A DNA stretch of 60,124 nucleotides, taken from Bacillus renqingensis. Lineage in GTDB: Bacteria; Bacillota; Bacilli; Bacillales; Cytobacillaceae. The notes beneath the pieces are model-generated. The model ran no database searches. It saw nothing but the letters and a program-made list of their open reading frames with translations, and was not told where the DNA came from. Location: positions 1 to 60,124 of the forward strand of contig NZ_JADDIU010000027.1 of NCBI RefSeq assembly GCF_016464375.1. The letters are read 5' to 3'. The first letter of the stretch is position 1; each line of letters starts with the position of its first letter. A program made the translations under genes and the position numbers. Shown in pieces: positions 37,466-45,887 of this stretch.

Positions 37466-37702
37466 ATGTCTCTGAATAGCATTAGAATCATCCAAAGGAT
37501 TATAGGCGTACTCCTTATTGCAAGTGGTGTCTACCTTATTTTTATAACCCAAGAGTTCTTCGGCACCCTATTCATTATAGTTGCATTATTAATTTTCCCG
37601 ACTGTTAGTAAAAGGAGCACTACCGATGACAATGAACATGATAATCATCCTGAACGATCCAATGAATTGACGAATGATTACAACAGTGGAGGTGGAGATT
37701 AA
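37466..37702 (+). CDS. Small two-helix membrane protein, unknown
   Basis: 78 residues: two hydrophobic helices (~8-28 and ~30-47) and an acidic, Asn/Asp-rich tail. AGGGGGA is very close to the ATG at 37466, so the start is slightly uncertain. Its stop overlaps the site GGAGGTGGAG of the next gene, so the two are coupled. Function is not recognised. Confidence 0.6.
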   Translation: MSLNSIRIIQRIIGVLLIASGVYLIFITQEFFGTLFIIVALLIFPTVSKRSTTDDNEHDNHPERSNELTNDYNSGGGD

Positions 37703-37703
37703 A

Positions 37704-37916
37704 ATGAAAGAAACAAATCAAGTAACGGGGGAAACTAGGCGAGATTTGCCAAAGCTAATTAATCGAGTAGGGGGGAGTAAAAACCCCCGCCCTCCTACAC
37801 CACCGTACGTACGGATCATTATACGGTACCTCAATAACTTAAGTAGCTACGTTCGTATAAGTTGGTTAAGGTCTTTTAGGCCTCATTATAATGATATTTT
37901 GCTTTCGTTCGATTAA
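37704..37916 (+). pseudogene. Gene truncated by a group II intron remnant
   Basis: ATG 37704 lies behind a strong GGAGGTGGAG and is coupled to the previous gene. About 21 native codons (MKETNQVTGE... to KLINR) are followed abruptly at about 37763 by sequence that is the complement of a group II intron 3' end. The remaining frame to 37916 is therefore intron-derived and not meaningful protein. The original product cannot be recognised from the stub. Confidence 0.6.
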
Positions 37917-38028
37917 CCTCAGGATATTTAGTAATGCTTTCTAAAACTTTTAAACCAGCCCGTTCACTTTTAACATATATACAGAAGTCATCCGCAAAAC
38001 GGACAAATTTATGTCCACGTTTCTCCGG
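37763..38028 (-). mobile_element. Degenerate group II intron, 3' part with reverse-transcriptase fragment
   Basis: On the minus strand, 38020 to about 37890 codes RGHKFVRFADDFCIYVKSER, the YADD-box segment of an LtrA-type intron maturase/reverse transcriptase, ending in a stop. Then comes a domain V-like segment (ACCGTATAATGATCCGTACG plus TACGGT) and a domain VI-like hairpin with GGCGGGGG/CCCCCC, ending in the usual CTACTCGAT. The catalytic domains and most of the protein are missing, so it is inactive. The upstream border near 38030 is not sharp. Confidence 0.7.
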
Positions 38029-38056
38029 TCCTTATCTAATTGGTTTAGGTAAAGTA

Positions 38057-38095
38057 AGCTTCCTAACCCCAAAAATGGTTCGTGTTTAGGAAGCT
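38057..38095. terminator. Hairpin downstream of the FAD oxidoreductase gene
   Basis: AGCTTCCTAA (38057-38066) and TTAGGAAGCT (38086-38095) form a 10-bp stem with a 19-nt loop. No T-run follows, so it may stabilise the mRNA 3' end rather than terminate. Confidence 0.4.
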
Positions 38096-38164
38096 AAATC
38101 AAAATTAAAAGTTGAGAATAATTTCTTTAAAACCGTATTCTGCTGATCATCAAAACATATTATT

Positions 38165-40498
38165 CTAATTGGAATAACACCTTACTTCGTAAATCGCTGC
38201 AGAAGGATCGCCGTTTGTAGAATAAATATTTATACGAACCTTATTAGTAGTTACTCCTTTTCCTAAATCATGTTTACGATGACGTTGATAATTATTTTTT
38301 ACTCTTAGAACCTCTATCCATTCACCATCGCTCCATACACTTATACTGTAATCCTTTGCACATTGGGGATCACGATAAAATGCTTCATATGAATGATATT
38401 CTCGTAGAATGTTCCCAGGAAAAGTTAGTTCTACTTTGGAAATTACTTGTTTCTCATTCCAAGTTAATTGTAACCAATCAACCCCCGGCTCATTAGGGTC
38501 GGATTTCCATAGATTCGTAAAAATATATGGTCGGGTATAACCGCTCAGAACATTTTCCGGTTTATAGCAAGATTGCTCAGGAGTGACCTTGAAGCTCATT
38601 GTAATACCATGGTCATACCTGCGCATACCTTTATCGATATCAAATGCGCAAACATGACCCGGCTCAATTTTCTGTGACCGGTGCCATTCCACATTCTCGT
38701 TTTTCAATAAATCTAAACGGATATACTTTCCCTTTGGCAAACCGGTAGATACATCAAGATCTACTTCCCACTCAATCCATTGTTTCTCCCCAGGAGGAAC
38801 CTCCAATGTTGTACTTGCGATTTCAGTAAGTTCTTCTATTCTGTAGTCCCATATGTTTTCTGGTAACACTATCTTCGCATCAACGTATTGTACTGAACTA
38901 GAATCATTTGTTAAACAAACCGAAATTTTTTGGAGAGTATCTTCCCCAATCGCAATCCATTGACCCCTTCGTTGCAATAGCTTATCTGTAAGTGATGTTT
39001 GATGTTGAGTTTTCCAGAATTTTAAACCTTTATGAACCCCCATAGTTTCTGGTCCAACTCCGTATAACTTTGCTTCGCTGCTTGCTGTTACTTTTGCCTT
39101 TCTTGCTAAATCGTCTACATCTTCGTTTTTGACATTTAATAAGAAACAACCATCTCTCAACAATTTTTGTTGAACTTCTTTTATATAATTGGAAGGTATT
39201 TCTGAAGCACTCGTATTGTTATTTATCCCTATAGCAGCCGCAGTTCCAACTGCCTGGCCCATAAGAGCGGTAGTGCCAATTACCCTTACAGTCCCCAATG
39301 CTGCATGTGTTGCACTTACATTTCTGCCTGCCATCATTAAATTATCGACATCTTTAGAAATTAGCATTCTTAACGGTATGCCATAAGGTCCGCATAATGT
39401 TTTTCTTTGGAAATCACTAACTGTTTTATATCCTTCCATCGCTGCCGGCTCACTTGATGGTGCCAATAAACCTCCAGGTGTATGTAAGTCCACGTTCCAT
39501 CCACCAAATGCAACCTCATCAAAAAACACCGTTTTGTTGAGTGGGTCATGTTCGGTCATTAAATATTGGCCCATAATCCTTCTGCTTTCTCTCTTGCCTG
39601 GAACTTGGCCAATCCATTCCAATGCATAATTTTTTGCTACTTCTTTCAATTCTGGATCTTTGTTTTTAATCCAATCCCAAACTCCTAGTGCATGCCTGGT
39701 GAGTTCATGCCTAATATCTTCATTATCATATATGGTATTCCATGGAACCCCGATTTCTAGCCACCAATATCCTCCTCGATATCGATCATTCTCTTTATGT
39801 CCAGTATGTTCTAAAGGTCGGCCTTGCTCGTAAAAGAAACTAGCGTCTTCATAGCTTTTTATCCAACTTGGTGGTGAGAAAGGTACAGGTCTTCCCATAT
39901 CAACCGCTTTAAAGTGAATGGAACTCCCCATAACATCTAGTGTTTGTTCTTCAGTAGCATGAGGTTCATTGAATTCATCTCTAGCCTCCGTTCCAAATCT
40001 TGTTTCACATCCAGCTAAATCAGCTACTACACCATCACCTGTACAATCGATAAATACTTTTCCACTAATAGTTAATTCCGTTTCTGCATTAGCGATTCGG
40101 CAAATCACACTCTCAATATTACGTTTGTTATTCATTTTAACTTCTTGTACAGAAGTATTTAAAAATATCTTGAGATTGGGTGTATTCATCGCCATATCGT
40201 ACATGGTCATATCCCATACACTATTGGTCCAACCATTTTCATTTATTTCCTCATGATTTCTGGCACGTTCTTCTATTAATAACTCTGAAATAATGCCAGT
40301 TTCACGAGCATATGCATGAAAAGCAGCTGCCCCATGGGTTGTCACTCTTATTTCCGAAGAACTATTCCCTCCAAAAACTGGACGATCTTGAATTATACAC
40401 GTTTTAGCTCCATTCCTTGCAGCAGAAACAGCCGCACAGAAACCGGCTAATCCTCCTCCGCAAACAACCACTTCAAATGTTTCCTTAACAAACCTCAT
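38165..40498 (-). CDS. FAD-dependent oxidoreductase with C-terminal beta-sandwich
   Basis: A 777-residue protein of the FAD_oxidored (PF12831-like) family. The N-terminal FAD site is VVVCGGGLAGFCAAVSAARNG (residues ~10-30), followed by GGNSSSEIRV, a DCTGDG motif near residue 150 and a terminal flavin motif (DNLMMAGRNVSATHAALGTVRV, ~395-416). The C-terminal third is beta-rich, resembling a discoidin/CBM-like sandwich. No signal peptide. It is the last gene of a LacI-SBP-permease-permease operon, so it probably oxidises the imported sugar or glycoside. Such enzymes are often encoded with carbohydrate genes, and some relatives oxidise glycosides at C3. The substrate is unknown. Good RBS (AGGAGG, about 40508). 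Confidence 0.8.
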   Translation of the reverse strand: MRFVKETFEVVVCGGGLAGFCAAVSAARNGAKTCIIQDRPVFGGNSSSEIRVTTHGAAAFHAYARETGIISELLIEERARNHEEINENGWTNSVWDMTMYDMAMNTPNLKIFLNTSVQEVKMNNKRNIESVICRIANAETELTISGKVFIDCTGDGVVADLAGCETRFGTEARDEFNEPHATEEQTLDVMGSSIHFKAVDMGRPVPFSPPSWIKSYEDASFFYEQGRPLEHTGHKENDRYRGGYWWLEIGVPWNTIYDNEDIRHELTRHALGVWDWIKNKDPELKEVAKNYALEWIGQVPGKRESRRIMGQYLMTEHDPLNKTVFFDEVAFGGWNVDLHTPGGLLAPSSEPAAMEGYKTVSDFQRKTLCGPYGIPLRMLISKDVDNLMMAGRNVSATHAALGTVRVIGTTALMGQAVGTAAAIGINNNTSASEIPSNYIKEVQQKLLRDGCFLLNVKNEDVDDLARKAKVTASSEAKLYGVGPETMGVHKGLKFWKTQHQTSLTDKLLQRRGQWIAIGEDTLQKISVCLTNDSSSVQYVDAKIVLPENIWDYRIEELTEIASTTLEVPPGEKQWIEWEVDLDVSTGLPKGKYIRLDLLKNENVEWHRSQKIEPGHVCAFDIDKGMRRYDHGITMSFKVTPEQSCYKPENVLSGYTRPYIFTNLWKSDPNEPGVDWLQLTWNEKQVISKVELTFPGNILREYHSYEAFYRDPQCAKDYSISVWSDGEWIEVLRVKNNYQRHRKHDLGKGVTTNKVRINIYSTNGDPSAAIYEVRCYSN

Positions 40499-40544
40499 TT
40501 ACTTATCCTCCTCTAGTCAATAATTCAATGTAGAAACTTATTGA

Positions 40545-41378
40545 TTAGCCTTTGACAGCTCCATCCGTAAGTCCACGAACAAAGTATTTTTGAAACATAA
40601 AAAATATAACTATTATAGGAACTACAGCCACTACTGAAGCACTAATAACCAAGTCCCATGGAACCAATGCAGAAGCAGTCTGAAATGAAGCAATGCCAAC
40701 CGGCAACGTTTTCATTTCCTCTGTATTTAAAATAAGGGACGGCCACATGAAGTCTCCCCATACCCACATAAATTTTAGTGATGCCACTGTAGCAAGTGAT
40801 GGTAGTGTATTTGGGAGAATAATGCGAAATAATATTCCCATTCTGCTAGAGCCATCCATTAATGCCGCTTCTTCTAATTCCTTGGGTATGGCTAAAAATG
40901 CTTGGCGCAACAGAAATATTCCAAATGGACTAACTAAATCTGGCAATAAAACGGCTAAATACGTATTATTTAAACCTAGCTTTGACATCATCAAATACAA
41001 GGGTACTGCTAAAACTTGTACAGGGATAATGAGAGTTGCTAGTACACAGAGAAAAATAAAGTTTCGTCCCTTGAAATTAATTCTGGCAAGTGCATATGCT
41101 ACCAATGGACAGAAAATAATATTCCCTAATACTGCTATCAATGCTAAGAAAGAACTATTTAAGAACCATCTAAAAATAGGATATTCCTGAAATACAAGCT
41201 TATAATTTTCAAAATACAACCAATTATTAGGGATCAAGTGGAATCTTGATAAGATATCATTAAGAGGTTCCAAAGAACTTTTTAGCATAATATAGAACGG
41301 AAAAATAGCAAATAGAGTAATCGGTAATAAAATTAGGTAAGATTTTAAATTTGAGCGTTTCGTATAAGTCTGCATCAA
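40545..41378 (-). CDS. Carbohydrate ABC transporter permease, MalG-like
   Basis: A 277-residue inner-membrane subunit with six predicted helices and the EAA loop (EELEEAALMDGSSRMGILFRI) that docks the ATPase. It overlaps the upstream permease by 4 nt. It forms the CUT1 importer channel with the MalF-like partner. No ATPase gene is in the operon; in Bacillus one shared ATPase (MsmX) serves several CUT1 systems. Confidence 0.88.
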   Translation of the reverse strand: MMQTYTKRSNLKSYLILLPITLFAIFPFYIMLKSSLEPLNDILSRFHLIPNNWLYFENYKLVFQEYPIFRWFLNSSFLALIAVLGNIIFCPLVAYALARINFKGRNFIFLCVLATLIIPVQVLAVPLYLMMSKLGLNNTYLAVLLPDLVSPFGIFLLRQAFLAIPKELEEAALMDGSSRMGILFRIILPNTLPSLATVASLKFMWVWGDFMWPSLILNTEEMKTLPVGIASFQTASALVPWDLVISASVVAVVPIIVIFFMFQKYFVRGLTDGAVKG

Positions 41379-42238
41379 TGTTTATCCTCCCTTCCCATGA
41401 GATAATATTGAATAAATACTAGACATAGGACAATAATAAATAAAATGGAAGATGCCGCTGTTGCAAGTCCTACAGATGAAAATACTTTTTGATACATGTA
41501 AACTACTAATGTAATAGTGGAATTCCCTGGTCCCCCCTGCGTCATTACCCAAATTTGATCGAATACCTTAAAGGAATTAATCAATAGCAAAGTAGTGACA
41601 AAAAAAGTAGTAGGTTTTAACATAGGTAATGTAAGATGTTGGAACATTTTCCACTTGCCTGCTCCATCAATGCTCATCGACTCATACAAATTATTAGGAA
41701 TTTGTTGCAGACCGGTAACAAAAATAATGGTATATAATCCAAAGCTCTGCCAAATACTTACCAAAATCACAGCAGGCATGGCATATTTCGAGTTAAACAA
41801 CCACTCTTTTCCCTGTACCCCAAAAATATCCAACAAAGCATTGACAAAGCCATAAGGTTCATATAATAAGCTCCATATTATACCTGTAATAGCCATCGGA
41901 ATGACTAATGGGGTCATTAAAATAGTCCTTATAGTGCGAATACCTTTTAATTGTTGTTGTACAATCATTGCCGTACCTAATGATAATAGTAAACTTCCAA
42001 TTATATAAAATATGGAAAAGTATAAAGTATTTATTAATGATTTTTTAAAAACCACATCTTTAAACAATAAAAAACTATAGTTATCTAACCCGATAAAAGT
42101 CTTGGAACCTAAAAGATCCCATTTAAACAGGCTTACTATCAATGAATAAACCATTGGGTAAATAAAAAATCCACCAAGTATTATGACAGCTGGGAGTACT
42201 AATAACCATCCAAGTAAATTCTGTTTTCGTTCTAGCAT
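41375..42238 (-). CDS. Carbohydrate ABC transporter permease, MalF-like
   Basis: A 287-residue membrane protein of six helices with an EAA loop (ESMSIDGAGKWKMFQHLTLPML). It pairs with the MalG-like protein. It follows the binding-protein gene after a 54-nt gap that contains a strong hairpin, which probably sets the SBP-to-permease ratio. Confidence 0.88.
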   Translation of the reverse strand: MLERKQNLLGWLLVLPAVIILGGFFIYPMVYSLIVSLFKWDLLGSKTFIGLDNYSFLLFKDVVFKKSLINTLYFSIFYIIGSLLLSLGTAMIVQQQLKGIRTIRTILMTPLVIPMAITGIIWSLLYEPYGFVNALLDIFGVQGKEWLFNSKYAMPAVILVSIWQSFGLYTIIFVTGLQQIPNNLYESMSIDGAGKWKMFQHLTLPMLKPTTFFVTTLLLINSFKVFDQIWVMTQGGPGNSTITLVVYMYQKVFSSVGLATAASSILFIIVLCLVFIQYYLMGREDKH

Positions 42239-42255
42239 ACTATACCTCCCTTCCT

Positions 42256-42279
42256 AACGGTGGACATCAGTCCACCGTT
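42256..42279 (-). promoter_or_regulatory. Intercistronic hairpin after the binding-protein gene
   Basis: AACGGTGGAC and GTCCACCGTT form a perfect 10-bp stem with an ATCA loop between the SBP and permease genes. With no T-run, it is more likely an mRNA-stabilising or partial-termination element that keeps binding protein in excess. Confidence 0.55.
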
Positions 42280-42292
42280 GGATGATAGTCTC

Positions 42293-43618
42293 CTAGTCAC
42301 CTAGAGCTTGGTTAACTTTAACATCTATATTATTAAGTGCATCTTTCGTTTTCGTTTCACCCAATAATGCTGAAACAATTTGTGATTTCTGAGCATCCCA
42401 TCGTTCTGTGTATCCTTTACGGCCTTGTACTAATAGTTTGGCCGCATTACCATCAATGTTATTATTAATCTGTTGAAAAATTACATCCCATGTAGCTTTA
42501 TCCGCATTTGTAATGGCATCAATTTTTCTCTTTTCTTCTGAATCCAACTTACTGAGGTCAAATGGCGGTACATGATGGGCACTCTTCATAAACACATCAA
42601 CCTTTTCTGGAGAACTAATCCATTTCACGAATTCCCCTGCCTGCTCTTTTTTATCGGAATTCGCATTTACTGCTAATGAATGTCCGCCAAAGTATCCCGC
42701 AGATGATTTAGGTCCCTTTGGCATAGGTGCGATTCCTAATTTATCTTTCATATCAGGGGATGTATACCATGACTGTTGATCTGCAGTTGGTTGTGTAAAA
42801 TAAAACATTGCTACAGTACCATTAGTAAATCCATTAACCGCACTTGGGCCTGGAATAGAAATATTATTTTTATAAAATTTCCGCATATAGTTTAAGGCTT
42901 CTTCACCTTCTGATGAATTCAACATTGACTTATTACTTTTCATAAACTTGCCGCCAGCGGCTTGAAACATTGAAATCCAAGACATATTGATTGCATTTAG
43001 GTGATCATCCATTCCAACAATCTGTAATCCCATTACTTCGGGCTTGCCATCTTTCATTGTGCCCTTTGAGATGGCTTCAGCAATTTTATACAATTCTTCC
43101 CAGGTGGAAGGGGGATGATTATAACCAAATTTAGAGAGGATATCTTTTCGATAAAATAGCATGTTCGTTTCGTATCCTAGTGGTATTGCATAAACAGAGT
43201 CTCCTACCATATTTGATTCGATTAGTGGTGAATACTTTTCTAAATCTTTTTCAGAAAATCCTATAGATTTTGCTGATGCAAGCACCTTTGCATCAATATA
43301 ATTTTGGTCCAATCCAACACCAATATAAAAAACATCTGGTCCTTTATTGGTTGATAGAGCAGTTTTTATTTTCTCCCTTCCATCCTTCCAATCAAGCACA
43401 GTTAAATTGACTTGAACATCTTTATGGGTAGAATTAAATTCTGACTCTAACTTTTTCAATTCTTCTGGAGGGATAATAGGGAATACCCAAGCCTCAACTA
43501 TATTCCGTTTGGTAGACTTACCTGAAGTGTTTTGATTTGAACAGCCAACTACTCCCACAACCATTACTGAGGTTAATATAATTAACCCACACCTCAAAAT
43601 CTTCTTCAAATTTCGCAT
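42293..43618 (-). CDS. Extracellular sugar-binding lipoprotein (CUT1 SBP)
   Basis: A 441-residue family 1 solute-binding protein. The signal peptide ends in a lipobox VVGC (Cys26), so it is anchored to the outer membrane face. The typical SBP_bac_1 pattern is seen: VNLTVLDWKDGREKIKTAL, GPDVFYIG, YAIPLGYETNMLFYRKDIL and a C-terminal KGYTERWDAQ segment. It captures an oligosaccharide or polyol for the MalF/MalG-like permeases. AAAGGAGGAAC precedes ATG 43618, 31 nt after the LacI gene. The ligand cannot be read. Confidence 0.9.
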   Translation of the reverse strand: MRNLKKILRCGLIILTSVMVVGVVGCSNQNTSGKSTKRNIVEAWVFPIIPPEELKKLESEFNSTHKDVQVNLTVLDWKDGREKIKTALSTNKGPDVFYIGVGLDQNYIDAKVLASAKSIGFSEKDLEKYSPLIESNMVGDSVYAIPLGYETNMLFYRKDILSKFGYNHPPSTWEELYKIAEAISKGTMKDGKPEVMGLQIVGMDDHLNAINMSWISMFQAAGGKFMKSNKSMLNSSEGEEALNYMRKFYKNNISIPGPSAVNGFTNGTVAMFYFTQPTADQQSWYTSPDMKDKLGIAPMPKGPKSSAGYFGGHSLAVNANSDKKEQAGEFVKWISSPEKVDVFMKSAHHVPPFDLSKLDSEEKRKIDAITNADKATWDVIFQQINNNIDGNAAKLLVQGRKGYTERWDAQKSQIVSALLGETKTKDALNNIDVKVNQALGD

Positions 43619-43649
43619 AAAGTTCCTCCTTTTAATTGATTACTTTTTA

Positions 43650-44666
43650 CTAATTTAATAGTCTTCTACAGGTATTTCTTTCTATCAGTTTTGTTTCTAA
43701 CAAAATTGATTTTGGTTCTAACGATTTATCATTAATGATATCCAGTAATAATTTTGCTGCTTGATTACCAATAGTTTTCCTTGGTTGATCAACTGTGGTT
43801 AAATTAATCCAACTCAAGCTAGAAAACTCTAGATTATCGAATCCTATCAGGGATATATCTTCTGGAACTTGATATTTATTAGTGACTAGCCAGTCGAAAC
43901 CTCCAATGGCCAAAAGGTCATTAGCTGCGAATATAGAAGTTAGTTGATTATTTTGAGACATTAATTTTGCTACTGCTATTTTGCCTTGTTCAATATTGCT
44001 GCCTGCCATAACAATATTTGACTCTTTAGAAGGGATATCATGATCCCTTAAACAATCTAAATATCCATTTAACCTTTCACTTCCTTCTGATGAGTTTTTT
44101 GACATACCTAAAAATCCAATTTCCCGGTGCCCTAAATCTACCAGATATTGCGTTGCACTATATGCACCTCTATAATGATTTACATCAACAGTCGAAATAT
44201 CCAATCTACTTTCCTCATAAGAGGTTAGTCCTCTTAAAAAAACTACTGGTATATCAATTCTGTTAAGCATTTCTATAAATTCTTCGTCTAATGGACTAGG
44301 TTTTAAAATTAGTCCATCTACTTTTCTCTCCATCATAGATGATAAGCAATATTTTTCCTTTTCTATGTTTAAAAATGTATTACTATAGACCACTTGGAAA
44401 CCATTATCAGACAAAACCTCCTCTGCACCTAAAGCAACTTCCGAGAAGAATGGATCTGTAATATCTGGAATCATAAGTCCAATCATATTAGACTTTTTCT
44501 GAATCAAGCTTCTTGCTATTGCGTTTGGTGTATAATTTAGTTTTTTTATTCCCTCTAATACTTTCTGCTTTGTCTCATCTTTTATATCTGGATGATTATT
44601 TAGAGCCCTTGAAACTGTAGATACAGAAACTCCTAATTCTTTGGCAATATCTTTAATAGTCTTCAT
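43650..44666 (-). CDS. LacI-family regulator of the sugar ABC operon
   Basis: A 338-residue repressor: HTH and hinge (TIKDIAKELGVSVSTVSRALNNHPDI, hinge NAIARSLIQKKSN) and a periplasmic-binding-like effector domain. ATG 44666 has GAAGGAAG upstream and gives the standard LacI N-terminus; the longer frame from 44687 is less likely. It is the first gene of the operon, so it probably represses itself and the transporter together. Two duplicated palindromes stand directly upstream. Confidence 0.9.
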   Translation of the reverse strand: MKTIKDIAKELGVSVSTVSRALNNHPDIKDETKQKVLEGIKKLNYTPNAIARSLIQKKSNMIGLMIPDITDPFFSEVALGAEEVLSDNGFQVVYSNTFLNIEKEKYCLSSMMERKVDGLILKPSPLDEEFIEMLNRIDIPVVFLRGLTSYEESRLDISTVDVNHYRGAYSATQYLVDLGHREIGFLGMSKNSSEGSERLNGYLDCLRDHDIPSKESNIVMAGSNIEQGKIAVAKLMSQNNQLTSIFAANDLLAIGGFDWLVTNKYQVPEDISLIGFDNLEFSSLSWINLTTVDQPRKTIGNQAAKLLLDIINDKSLEPKSILLETKLIERNTCRRLLN

Positions 44667-44716
44667 ATTATCTTCCTTCTTTAACATTTCCCGTCATAGT
44701 TCAAATGCGCAATTTT

Positions 44717-44740
44717 GGTAACGTTACCGGTAACGTTTAC
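44717..44740. promoter_or_regulatory. LacI operator, proximal double site
   Basis: GGTAACGTTACC is a perfect 12-bp palindrome (44717-44728), immediately followed by the half-degenerate GGTAACGTTTAC (44729-44740). The central CG is typical of LacI-family operators. It lies 50 bp before the LacI start. Confidence 0.75.
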
Positions 44741-44775
44741 AATTTCGGGTATAAATTTCCGGTAAAGTTTTCTTT

Positions 44776-44799
44776 GGTAACGTTACCGGAAACGTTTAC
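44776..44799. promoter_or_regulatory. LacI operator, distal double site
   Basis: A second copy: GGTAACGTTACC (44776-44787) plus GGAAACGTTTAC (44788-44799), exactly 59 bp from the first. The pair could support looping or block promoter access between them. Confidence 0.75.
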
Positions 44800-45840
44800 A
44801 ATAATTAATATAGCTGCAATTTTCCAAATAGTCAATAACTTATTTTAAATAATATATAAAATTCTTCATCGACAATATGTGCACTGCGTACATCCAATGT
44901 GTAGACAAAGTAATCTCTTACTTATTTCCAAAAAGTCGGACTCAGTTGGCTGATACATTAATTGTCATCCTATATTTTAACTCTTCGTTTGAAAAATTTC
45001 TGACGAATAGAGAGAATAGAACCATTCATTCCTCGGTAAAACACATATCTTCCCCGAAAAGGATTATATAGCAGTAAGTGAGTTGGTAATCTTTACAAAA
45101 TCCTCTAACCGTGCAGTAAGATATACTTTAAAAAAAGGTAATTGCTTATTAAAAAAACAGGCTAGAAATAATCAAGACAAACCATCTCAAGGGGGGTAAA
45201 TTAAATCAAAACGGAAAAATATTCCTACCTAAAAATTTTCCAGCTAAAATAAACGATTTTTTATTCCAATGAGGAAATTCAACTTCTGTTGTTTTAAATT
45301 TGCTCATCAATTAAAAAAATTCCCGTTTCCTTTTTTGAAAAAAGACTTAAACATTTCATTAGACTGCAAATGCTGGTGCGTTCCCAAGCGGAGCTGTACC
45401 TACGCATATCTTCGCAAAAATGGGCAGGCTAATTCTTAGCATGTATCAGGTTAAGAAGGTATACAAAACACAGTAAAAGTTGACAATTTGGATTTTTAAA
45501 AAGAAATCAAGTAGGGGTCGTAACTTCTTACGACCCCTCTTACAGTACTGTTACATGCGATCTTCGCAAACTGCTCATTCCATTAATTCGTTCAACTCTA
45601 CGTAAGTTGATACACTTATTCTTCCATAACCAAGCTTTTTGTTGTTATCTTGTTTTTTGAAAAATTGTATTAAAACGTACCTCATGATTTTGCCTTTCTA
45701 TCGTGGTTCTTTGAAAAACTCCCTTTTGGTGCAAAAAACTTAAAGTCTTTTCTATTCCCTCAAGAGTTATATTTCCCGGGAAACTTACAATCTTCGACCC
45801 TTTCCAATAAAAGATGGCAGAATTAACATTGGGCCTTCAC
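44800..45840. other. Gene-free stretch of about 1 kb
   Basis: No start-coding frame that I can support. It contains the upstream flank of the LacI operon, a hairpin AGGGGTCGTAA-CTTC-TTACGACCCCT (45513-45538) that could be a terminator remnant, and scattered short open stretches (for example EKDYIAVSELVIFTKSSNRA at about 45057-45116) that look like decayed coding sequence without start or recognisable family. Confidence 0.4.
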
Positions 45841-45885
45841 TGTCCACTGGATACGTACAAACGTCCACGAATGGTGCCTGACACC
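45841..45885 (-). repeat. REP-like locus 8
   Basis: Starts TGTCCACTGGATACGTAC, has a second GTCCACG and the core GGTGCCTGACACC at 45873-45885. It lies 2 nt after the stop codon of the symporter gene and is nearly identical to the unit at 23845-23889, but with the core centre inverted. Confidence 0.85.
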
Positions 45886-45887
45886 AA

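Noticed and set aside
37763..37916. Continuation of the 37704 frame as a real protein
   Set aside because: This part is the complement of group II intron domains V/VI and reverse-transcriptase sequence.
44877..45071. 64-codon plus-strand frame in the 1-kb gap
   Set aside because: No ribosome site, no recognisable composition and no neighbouring promoter or terminator logic.
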